A stretch of 64,000 nucleotides of DNA from Nocardia sp. alder85J (GTDB lineage Bacteria; Actinomycetota; Actinomycetes; Mycobacteriales; Mycobacteriaceae): contig NZ_JAIUCZ020000001.1 in the NCBI RefSeq assembly GCF_020176955.2, positions 744,001 to 808,000 on the forward strand, written 5' to 3'. The translations under genes and the position numbers were made by a program. Below the pieces are notes generated by a model, which was not told where the DNA came from, searched no databases, and saw only the letters and a program-made list of their open reading frames with translations. Shown here one piece after another: positions 55,455 to 64,000 of the stretch (its first letter is position 1; each line of letters begins with the position of its first letter).

Positions 55455-55976
55455 ATGACCGCCTCGCACACCTCGGTTCTCATCCCCATGGCCGTGGAAC
55501 TTCCGCCCAACGTGGATCTGGGCACCATCGTGGCGGATCTGGCCGACGATCACGTCTCCGTCCCCACCGGCAAGGACGACACCCAACTGGTGCAGATCGC
55601 CGCCGACGCGCAGGCTCACGGTATCCAGCTGAGCATCGTGGTGGTGCCGGGCAATCCGGGCCGCGACTCCGATCTGCGTGATCTGGCCACCGCGGTGGGC
55701 AAGTCCACCCACGGCACGGTGGTGGTGCTCAGCGACGACTGGGTCGGCACCTACAGCGACACCATCAGCCGCTCGCGGCTGGAGTGGGCGGAGGACACCG
55801 CCAAGTACCGGGGCGGCCACAGCGCCGACGCCGCGCAGATCTTCGTCACCCGGCTGGAGACACCCGACCACGCCGCCTGGACCGCGGTCACCGGCGTACT
55901 GCTGGCCGGGGCGGTGCTCACCATCGGCGGGCTGTATCTGGTGAAGTCGCGGCGCGCGGCGCGCGAGCGCGCCTGA
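55455..55976 (+). CDS. Rv1476-like membrane protein (DUF6676)
   Basis: A 173-aa protein. The N-terminal cytoplasmic or exported domain (SVLIPMAVELPPNVDLGTIV, then IQLSIVVVPGNPGRDSDLRD and GTVVVLSDDWVGTYSDTISR) resembles a TPM/Rossmann-like fold and is followed by one membrane helix AVTGVLLAGAVLTIGGLYLV near residues 140-160 and a basic tail. Size and position between acnA and the RipA-like gene match M. tuberculosis Rv1476. Function is unknown, possibly tied to cell-wall hydrolases downstream. Confidence 0.88.
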   Translation: MTASHTSVLIPMAVELPPNVDLGTIVADLADDHVSVPTGKDDTQLVQIAADAQAHGIQLSIVVVPGNPGRDSDLRDLATAVGKSTHGTVVVLSDDWVGTYSDTISRSRLEWAEDTAKYRGGHSADAAQIFVTRLETPDHAAWTAVTGVLLAGAVLTIGGLYLVKSRRAARERA

Positions 55977-56560
55977 ACCGGTCCGAGCGCGCCTGATCGC
56001 GTTCGTGCGAGTGTGCCTGAACGGTCTGCGCGAGCGTGCCTGAGCCGTTCGTGCCAGTGTGCTCGAGCCGTCGGCCCTCCAGTCCTGGCTCGGCCGCCTT
56101 CCGTCGGCTGCTCGTGTTGCGGCGGATTCGCCGTGCGCCTCCCGTCACGAATTCGGCGCGGGCCGGAGTCGAGGGGGAGTCGGCTCGGATTCGGCCCGGT
56201 CGCTCGATCCGGCGGCTGTCCGGATGCACCCGCCGCGCGCCGACCCGAAGCATGCCGGAATGGCGAGGAATGAACGGGCGGTCGGTTTTGCGCGCGGATT
56301 CCATTGGCGCATCTGGCTATTGTTACGCAACCGACAAATTACCTCGTCGTCATTCTGCTGACTTCGTTATCTACGAGGGAGAAGTGTCGTACGGTTGCCC
56401 ACGGCACTCTCGAGGTAGAAGTGACGCAAGAGTGCCAAGTTGCTCGTTCAGCTCGAAGTTATTGCTGGTGCTCATGAGGCGATGCCATACCGGTCGCACA
56501 GCGCAGTCCCGGTGATCACCCCGATCCCCGGGAACCGCAGGCGGGATCCAGGGAGGTCTG
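55977..56560. other. Long leader region before the RipA-like gene
   Basis: No gene was found in these 584 bases. The first 100 bases hold imperfect repeats of GAGCGTGCCTGA type with CGTTCGTGC. AT-richer DNA at 56318-56360 is the likeliest promoter zone. The hairpin at 56403-56436 stands inside the presumed leader. A conserved regulatory RNA is possible here, but I could not match a known class. Confidence 0.45.
56403..56436 (+). promoter_or_regulatory. Hairpin in the RipA-like leader
   Basis: GGCACTCT (56403-56410) and AGAGTGCC (56429-56436) form a perfect 8-bp stem with an 18-base loop, 125 bp before the start codon. The c-di-AMP riboswitch class known from actinobacterial cell-wall hydrolase genes was considered, but its conserved GGGGGACCCA-type core is absent. 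Confidence 0.4.
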
Positions 56561-57982
56561 ATGCGAGTGCCGCGAGCGTCGTGGACGCGCCGCCGGAGAC
56601 TGCACGAGGTCGCTGGAGGATTGCTGGTATGTGCGATCGTCGCGCTACCGGCGGTCGCCGGTGCGGTGCCGCCACCGCCCCCCAATCCCAGCGACGGTGA
56701 CATCGCCGCCGCGGGCGCTCAGGTGGACAGCGGGGTGGCGCAGGTCGGCGGGCTGATCAACGAGGTCGCCGGCGCCGATCAGCAATTGCAGCAGCTGGAC
56801 GCCGACGTCGCGATCAAGCGTGAGGCGGTCAACAAGGCGCTGGTCGACCTCCAGACCGCCCGCGCGGCCGCCGATGCCGCGGCCGACGCGGTCACCGCCA
56901 CCCAGCACGAACTGGCCGCCGCGGGCACCGAGGTGGAACGGGCGCGCGCCGATTTCGACCGCTTCGCCGTGGGGGCGTACACCAGCCCGGCCACCGGCTC
57001 GATGACCAGCTACCTGTCGGGCGCGACCCCGGATGTGGCGCTGACCCGGTCGCAGCTGCTCAGCGTGGTGTCGACCTCACAGCAGTCGGCGCTGGACGAA
57101 CTGCGCCGCGCCCAGGTCGAGCGGGCCAACAAGGATTCGGTGGCCCGCGAGGCGAAACAGGTCGCCGACGCCGCCGCGGCGGAGGCCGACGCCAAGCGCT
57201 CCGACGCCGAATCGGCGGTGGCGGCCGCGCGGGCGGCCCAGGACACGCAGGCCACCCGCCGCGCCGGACTGGTGTCGCAGCGCGATTCCGCCCAGCAGCG
57301 ACTGGATTTCGCGCGTCAGCAGGTGGCCGGCCTGCGGGGTCAGCGCGACGCCTATCTGGCCTGGGACCAGCAGCGCCGGGCCGAGGAGGAGGCCGCCGCC
57401 GCAGCGGCCGCCGCGGCCGCGGCCCGCGCCGCCGCCGACGGCGATGCCCTCGGCCGGGCCGCGCAACTGGGCGCCGGCCACCGGCCGCACACCGAGCTGG
57501 GCAACTCGCCGTCACCGCATTCGTCGATGACTCCGCCGGGCCGGCCCGCCGGCGACCGTGGTCAGCTCATCGAGACGGTGGTCGATCGCGCGATGTCGCA
57601 GCTGGGCGTCATCTATTCCTGGGGTGGCGGTGACGAGAACGGGCCGACCAAGGGCATTCACGACGGCGGCGTCGCCGACAGCTTCGGTGATTACGACAAA
57701 GTGGGCTTCGACTGTTCCGGTCTGATGCTGTACGCCTTCGCCGGGGTCGGTATCTCGTTGCCGCACTACAGCGGCTACCAGTACCACATGGGCGCGCGGG
57801 TGCCGGTGGCCGAGCGGGAACGCGGCGACATGCTGTTCTGGGGGCCCGGCGGTAGCCAGCACGTGGCGCTGTACCTCGGCGGCGGCAGGATGATCGAGGC
57901 GCCGGAATCGGGTGAGGTGGTCCGGGTATCGGCGGTCCGGGAGGGCGGCATCATGCCCTACGCGATCCGCCTGATCTCCTGA
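56561..57982 (+). CDS. ripA: NlpC/P60 peptidoglycan endopeptidase, RipA-like
   Basis: A 473-aa secreted hydrolase. Signal peptide at residues 1-36 (HEVAGGLLVCAIVALPAVAG). Residues about 50-290 are coiled coil (QQLDADVAIKREAVNKALVD, ARAAADAAADAVTATQHELA), ending in an Ala run. A Pro/Ser/His linker leads to the NlpC/P60 domain at about 345-473 with the catalytic Cys in VGFDCSGLMLYAFAG (about 386) and His in GGSQHVALYLGGG (about 433). It cleaves peptide stems (D-Glu to meso-DAP) during cell separation, the coiled coil acting as regulator. GGGAGG precedes the ATG. Mycobacteria have ripA and ripB here; only one copy is present. Confidence 0.93.
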   Translation: MRVPRASWTRRRRLHEVAGGLLVCAIVALPAVAGAVPPPPPNPSDGDIAAAGAQVDSGVAQVGGLINEVAGADQQLQQLDADVAIKREAVNKALVDLQTARAAADAAADAVTATQHELAAAGTEVERARADFDRFAVGAYTSPATGSMTSYLSGATPDVALTRSQLLSVVSTSQQSALDELRRAQVERANKDSVAREAKQVADAAAAEADAKRSDAESAVAAARAAQDTQATRRAGLVSQRDSAQQRLDFARQQVAGLRGQRDAYLAWDQQRRAEEEAAAAAAAAAAARAAADGDALGRAAQLGAGHRPHTELGNSPSPHSSMTPPGRPAGDRGQLIETVVDRAMSQLGVIYSWGGGDENGPTKGIHDGGVADSFGDYDKVGFDCSGLMLYAFAGVGISLPHYSGYQYHMGARVPVAERERGDMLFWGPGGSQHVALYLGGGRMIEAPESGEVVRVSAVREGGIMPYAIRLIS

Positions 57983-58183
57983 GGCGCGGCCGAAGTCTGT
58001 GAATCGCCGGAGAATCCGGCCGGAACAAACCCATCCCGGTTGCGGCATCTTTCGTGCGGACCTGGAATAGTTGGGGACACAGCACAGCGTATCGGTGTGC
58101 GCGGCACGCGAATATTCGTGTGCGCGGCACGGCTGACCACCGGGTGCGCTGCACAGAGGACCACAGCGAAAGCGGGGAGTTTG

Positions 58184-59335
<1,152 letters not shown>

Positions 59336-59340
59336 TCGGA

Positions 59341-60330
59341 GTGTCGGATTCGGTTGCGCCAGTGACGATCCCAGCGAATTCCCCGACACATGCGCCGCCG
59401 TCGTTCCGTGGCGGCGAGCTCACCGACCCGAAACTCACGGCCGCACTGCGGACTCTGGAGCTGACGGTCCGCCGCCGCCTCGACGGCGTGCTGCACGGCG
59501 ACCATCTCGGCCTGATCCCCGGGCCGGGTTCCGAACCCGGCGACGCCCGGCTGTATCAACCGGGTGACGATGTGCGGCAGATGGATTGGTCGGTCACCGC
59601 CCGCACCACCCATCCGCACGTGCGGCAGATGATCGCCGACCGGGAGCTGGAGACCTGGCTCGTGGTCGACCTGTCCGCGAGCCTGGATTTCGGTACCGCC
59701 CTGTGCGAGAAGCGGGATCTGGTGGTCGCGGCGGCCGCGGCGGTCACCCATCTCACCAGCGGCGGCGGTAACCGCATCGGCGCGGTCGTGGCCAATGGTG
59801 AACGGCTGTACCGGATTCCGGCCCGCAGCGGGCGGGTGCACGCGCAGGCCATGTTGCGCCGCATCGCCACCACTCCGCACGCCGCCGACGGTGTCCGCGG
59901 CGATCTGCGCGGCGCCATCGAGTCGTTGCGCCGGCCGCAGCGCAAACGTGGTCTGGCCGTTGTCCTTTCGGACTTCCTCGGCACGATCGACTGGCAGCGT
60001 TCGCTGCGCGCCATCGCCGGGCGGCACGATCTGCTCGCGGTGGAGGTGCTCGATCCGCTGGATCTGGATCTGCCCGATGTCGGTGACGTGGTGCTGCACG
60101 ATCCGGAGACCGGCCACACCCGCGAGTTCACCGTGACCGCTTCGCTGCGCAGCGATTTCGCGCGGGCCGCGCAACGGCATCGCGAGGACGTCGAGCAGGC
60201 GCTGCGCGGCGCCGGCGCACCGGTGATGACGCTGCGGACCGATCGGGACTGGATCGCCGACGTGGTCCGGTTCGTCTCCACCCGGCGCCACACCTTCGGC
60301 GCCCCGAGCGGGCGGGTGCCCCGACAGTGA
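59341..60330 (+). CDS. DUF58 domain protein (Rv1480-like)
   Basis: A 329-aa protein. The DUF58 signature is PGDDVRQMDWSVTARTTHPH at about residues 74-93, followed by a degenerate VWA-like fold with WLVVDLSASLDFGTA and KRGLAVVLSDFLGTIDW. The start is GTG 59341; GTG 59332, overlapping the moxR stop, is in frame and also possible. DUF58 proteins are constant partners of MoxR. It overlaps the VWA gene by four bases (GTGA). Confidence 0.9.
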   Translation: MSDSVAPVTIPANSPTHAPPSFRGGELTDPKLTAALRTLELTVRRRLDGVLHGDHLGLIPGPGSEPGDARLYQPGDDVRQMDWSVTARTTHPHVRQMIADRELETWLVVDLSASLDFGTALCEKRDLVVAAAAAVTHLTSGGGNRIGAVVANGERLYRIPARSGRVHAQAMLRRIATTPHAADGVRGDLRGAIESLRRPQRKRGLAVVLSDFLGTIDWQRSLRAIAGRHDLLAVEVLDPLDLDLPDVGDVVLHDPETGHTREFTVTASLRSDFARAAQRHREDVEQALRGAGAPVMTLRTDRDWIADVVRFVSTRRHTFGAPSGRVPRQ

Positions 60331-61337
60331 ACTTCTCGATATCGAATTTCACCGCCGCCGCCTGGCTGGCGTTCCTGCTGGTGGTCGCGGCGATCGCGCT
60401 GCTGTACGTGGTCGTGCAGCGGCGGCGCAAACGGCACATGCTCCGGTTCTCCAATATGGAGGTGCTGGAACAGGTCGCACCGAAGCGGCCGAGCGCCTGG
60501 CGGCACGCGCCGGTGGCGCTGATGCTGGTCGGCCTGGTGCTGCTGACCATTGCCGCGGCCGGGCCGCAGGCCGCGAAACGGGTGCCGCGCAACCGGGCCA
60601 CCGTGATGCTGGTCATCGACGTGTCGCTGTCGATGGAGGCCACCGACGTGCCGCCGTCGCGCATCCAGGTCGCCAAGAAGGCGGCCAGCGAATTCGTCGA
60701 CGGCCTCACCCCCGGAATCAATCTGGGCCTGGTCACCTTCGCCGGTACCGCGTCGGTGCAGGTGTCGCCGACCACCAACCGGGAGGCGGTGAAGGCCGCG
60801 ATCCAGAACATGAAGCTGGCCGAGCGCACCGCCACCGGCGAGGGCATCTTCAGCGCGTTGCAGGCCATCGACACGCTGGCGTCGGTGCTCGGCGGCGCGG
60901 AGACCCCGCCACCGGCCCGGATCGTGCTGATGTCCGACGGCAAACAGACTGTGCCCGATGACAAGGACGTCGACAATCCGCGGCACGGCTTCGTCGCGGC
61001 GCGGGTGGCCAAGCAGAAGGGCATTCCGGTGTCGACGATCTCGTTCGGCACCACGTGGGGCACCGTCGAGATCCCGGACCAGGACGGTAAGGGCACGCAG
61101 CGGGTGCGGGTCCCGGTCGACGACGACGCACTACGTGAGATCGCCAAGATCTCCGGCGGCGACTTCTTCACCGCGTCCACGCTCGAGGAATTGAGTTCGG
61201 TCTACAAGACGCTCGACAAGCAGATCGGTTTCGAGATGCAGATGGGCGACGCGAGCCGGCCGTGGCTGTTGTTGGGACTTCTCATCACGGCGGCCGGAGT
61301 GGTCAGCGGTCTGGTCTATCGTCAACGTCTGCCATGA
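60327..61337 (+). CDS. VWA domain membrane protein (Rv1481-like)
   Basis: A 336-aa protein. Membrane helices at about residues 10-28 (AWLAFLLVVAAIALLYVVVQ), 60-78 (ALMLVGLVLLTIAAAGPQAA) and the very C-terminus (WLLLGLLITAAGVVSGLVY) frame a VWA domain with the MIDAS motif VMLVIDVSLSMEATDVPPSR (DxSxS), the Thr in EGIFSALQAI context and IVLMSDGKQTV. It is the third member of the MoxR system and probably presents metal-dependent binding on the outside or in the membrane. Starts at GTG 60327. Confidence 0.92.
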   Translation: MNFSISNFTAAAWLAFLLVVAAIALLYVVVQRRRKRHMLRFSNMEVLEQVAPKRPSAWRHAPVALMLVGLVLLTIAAAGPQAAKRVPRNRATVMLVIDVSLSMEATDVPPSRIQVAKKAASEFVDGLTPGINLGLVTFAGTASVQVSPTTNREAVKAAIQNMKLAERTATGEGIFSALQAIDTLASVLGGAETPPPARIVLMSDGKQTVPDDKDVDNPRHGFVAARVAKQKGIPVSTISFGTTWGTVEIPDQDGKGTQRVRVPVDDDALREIAKISGGDFFTASTLEELSSVYKTLDKQIGFEMQMGDASRPWLLLGLLITAAGVVSGLVYRQRLP

Positions 61338-62150
<813 letters not shown>

Positions 62151-62229
62151 CCTTGTCGCATTCCCGCCCGCACCCACCCCGTTCCGGCGCGACCGGAACC
62201 AGACCCTCAGCAAGGAGAATCCACCCCCA

Positions 62230-63069
62230 ATGAGCGGATTGCTCGCCGGCAAGACCGTCCTCATCACCGGCATCATCACCGATTCGTCGATCGCCTTCCA
62301 CGCGGCCAAGGTCGCGCAGGAGCAGGGTGCGAAGGTGATCATCACCGGGATTCCGGAACGGTTGCGGCTCATCGACCGGATCGCCAAGCGCCTGCCGCAG
62401 GAGGTGCCGCCGGCCATCGGGCTCGATGTCACCAGCGAGGCCGACCTCGCCGTCCTGGCCGAGAAGGTGCAGGAACTGGCGCCGGAAGGGCTCGACGGCG
62501 TGCTGCACTCCATCGCGTTCGCGCCCCGCACCCTGATGGGCCCGGAGGCGTTCGGCTTCCTGGAGGGCCCCGGGGCCGACGCGGCGAAGGCGTTCGAGAT
62601 CTCCGCGTGGAGTTACGCCTCGCTGGCGCGCGCGGTGCTGCCGGTGATGAATCCGGGCGGCTCGATCGTCGGTATGGATTTCGACCCGCGCACGGCCATG
62701 CCGTACTACAACTGGATGGGCGTGGCCAAGGCCGCGCTGGAGTCGGTGAACCGGTACGTGGCGCGAGAAGTGGGCTACGCCAAGAAGATCCGCTCCAACC
62801 TGGTCGCCGCCGGCCCGATCAAGACGCTGGCCGCCAAGGCCATCGCGGGCACCGCCACCGACGACGCCAAGCAGCTGACCATGCTGAACAAGTACTGGGA
62901 CGGCGCCTCGCCGATCGGCTGGGACGTGGACGACCCGACCGTGGTCGCGCGCTCCATCGTCACCCTGCTGTCGGATTGGCTGCCCGGCACCACCGGCTCG
63001 ATCATCTACGTCGACGGCGGCGCCAGCCACAACACCTGGTTCCCGGACAAGGATCTGGCCGAGAACTGA
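62230..63069 (+). CDS. inhA: Enoyl-ACP reductase InhA
   Basis: A 279-aa NADH-dependent enoyl reductase. N-terminus [20 protein letters not shown], then [17 protein letters not shown] (Ser of the isoniazid-adduct pocket, M. tuberculosis Ser94, is kept) and the catalytic Tyr and Lys in [20 protein letters not shown]. The end is [13 protein letters not shown]. It acts in the last reducing step of mycolic-acid precursor elongation. The start ATG 62230 follows CAAGGAGAATCC. Followed by ferrochelatase as in mycobacteria. Confidence 0.97.
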   Translation: MSGLLAGKTVLITGIITDSSIAFHAAKVAQEQGAKVIITGIPERLRLIDRIAKRLPQEVPPAIGLDVTSEADLAVLAEKVQELAPEGLDGVLHSIAFAPRTLMGPEAFGFLEGPGADAAKAFEISAWSYASLARAVLPVMNPGGSIVGMDFDPRTAMPYYNWMGVAKAALESVNRYVAREVGYAKKIRSNLVAAGPIKTLAAKAIAGTATDDAKQLTMLNKYWDGASPIGWDVDDPTVVARSIVTLLSDWLPGTTGSIIYVDGGASHNTWFPDKDLAEN

Positions 63070-63193
63070 TTCCGGCACGTCCGGCGCGGGCAGGTGGTCC
63101 GGGCCGGACGGCAGAAGACGATCCGTGCGGGCGGCGGCTGTCGAGCCGTCGCCCGCGACGCGCACCCGAGTCGGCAGCTCACGGAGGTAGGCG

Positions 63194-64000
63194 ATGTACG
63201 ACGCACTGCTGTTGCTGTCGTTCGGCGGCCCGGAGCGGCCCGAGGACGTGATGCCGTTCCTGGAGAACGTCACTCGGGGCCGGGGTGTGCCGCCCGAACG
63301 GCTCGCCGCGGTGGCACAGCACTACCTGCACTTCGGTGGTGTCTCCCCGATCAACGCCTGCAACCGGGCCGTCATCGCCGCGGTGGAGGCCGAATTCGCT
63401 GCTCGCGCAACGACACTGCCGGTGTATTTCGGCAACCGCAACTGGCATCCGATGGTGGAGGACACTGTCGCCCGGATGCGCGACGACGGCGTGCGTTCGG
63501 CGCTGGTGTTCCCCACCTCGGCCTGGGGCGGTTACTCCGGGTGCCGCCAGTACGACGAGGACATCGCCCGCGCCCGCGCGGCGGTCGGCCCCGCGGCGCC
63601 CACCCTGGTGAAATTGCGCCAGTACTTCGACCATCCGCTGCTGATCGATGCCTTCGCCGACGCGATACGCGCTGCGCGGCAGCACCTTCCGGCGGAGCTG
63701 CGGGACGCGGCCCGGCTGGTGTTCACGGCCCACTCCATCCCGGTCGCCGCCGATGCCGCCGCCGGCCCGCCGTCCGACGGCGGCCGTCTCTACAGCCGTC
63801 AGGTAACCGATGCGGCCCGATTGTGCGCTGCCGCAACCGGTTTCGACGACTTCGACGTGGTCTGGCAGTCCCGTTCCGGACCGCCGCAGGTGCCGTGGCT
63901 GGAACCGGATATCGTCGACCACCTGGAAGCGTTGTCCGCCAAGGGGATCGAGGCCGTGGTGGTCTGCCCGGTGGGCTTCGTCTCGGATCACCTCGAGGTG
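63194..64000 (+). CDS. hemH: Ferrochelatase (coproporphyrin ferrochelatase), 5' part
   Basis: The gene runs off the right edge after 269 codons. N-terminus [20 protein letters not shown] is diagnostic, then [20 protein letters not shown] (about residues 38-57), [39 protein letters not shown] and [16 protein letters not shown] with the metal-site His, and [15 protein letters not shown] at the end. It inserts iron into coproporphyrin III in the actinobacterial heme route. GGAGGT precedes ATG 63194. Position after inhA matches Rv1485. Confidence 0.95.
   Translation, partial: MYDALLLLSFGGPERPEDVMPFLENVTRGRGVPPERLAAVAQHYLHFGGVSPINACNRAVIAAVEAEFAARATTLPVYFGNRNWHPMVEDTVARMRDDGVRSALVFPTSAWGGYSGCRQYDEDIARARAAVGPAAPTLVKLRQYFDHPLLIDAFADAIRAARQHLPAELRDAARLVFTAHSIPVAADAAAGPPSDGGRLYSRQVTDAARLCAAATGFDDFDVVWQSRSGPPQVPWLEPDIVDHLEALSAKGIEAVVVCPVGFVSDHLEV

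Noticed and set aside
56403-56560. c-di-AMP (ydaO-type) riboswitch before the RipA-like gene
   Set aside because: An AACCGCAGGCG-like stretch occurs near the start codon, but the conserved GGGGGACCCA core and the expected stem arrangement were not found.

Overview
The window is high-GC actinobacterial chromosome, most likely from Nocardia or a close relative in the Mycobacteriales. The main reason is the right end (about 48.1-64 kb). It carries, in the order known from Mycobacterium tuberculosis Rv1473-Rv1485, an ABC-F ATPase, a small HTH protein, a TetR regulator (acnR), aconitase (acnA), an Rv1476-like membrane protein, a RipA-like NlpC/P60 hydrolase, MoxR, a DUF58 protein, a VWA protein, fabG1, inhA and the start of ferrochelatase. 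A lycopene cyclase, a mycofactocin-type SDR, a GlcG-like protein and many CoA-ester enzymes fit the same group. No rRNA, tRNA or CRISPR array was seen.

Left part (0-16 kb): an accessory region of small regulator/effector pairs. These are an ECF sigma factor with an Ogt-type DNA repair protein (cut by the left edge), an SRPBCC protein with an ArsR repressor, a methyltransferase, an AraC regulator, a RibD-like reductase, a large ATP-binding LuxR regulator, a MarR/nitroreductase divergent pair, and secreted small proteins. Two insertion sequences, IS701-like and IS5-like, sit back to back and share the same CTAG target.

Middle (16-35 kb): catabolic clusters. A minus-strand operon (acyl-CoA synthetase, CaiB-like racemase/CoA-transferase, enoyl-CoA hydratase, alpha/beta hydrolase) is divergent from a mycofactocin-type SDR, a broken SnoaL-like gene and fumarylacetoacetase. 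A second minus-strand operon encodes an FAH-family protein, a barbiturase/cyanuric-acid-hydrolase-family ring opener, a dihydropyrimidinase-like amidohydrolase and an arylmalonate-decarboxylase/maleate-isomerase-like protein. It looks like a route for opening a cyclic amide. GH79-like glycosidase, an orphan KOW-domain protein and a family A DNA polymerase follow.

35-48 kb: an ECF42-type sigma factor with its YCII partner, several dehydrogenases, a secreted Gly/Pro-repeat protein with a clear hairpin terminator, a TetR gene with a striking 41-bp nested palindrome, a CPBP protein, a lycopene cyclase and a Pro-rich membrane protein.

48-64 kb: the conserved core block. The best candidate for an undescribed system interrupts it. 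An ATP-grasp peptide-ligase-like gene lies 8 nt downstream of a 156-aa protein whose tail is rich in Cys/Thr/Ser/Asp (candidate graspetide-like RiPP), between the HTH gene and acnR. Other notable signals are a displaced 82-bp copy of ripA coding sequence, a possible -1 frameshift in the IS701 transposase, and an alpha/beta hydrolase without its nucleophile and histidine. All assignments come from reading the sequence; no database search was run.
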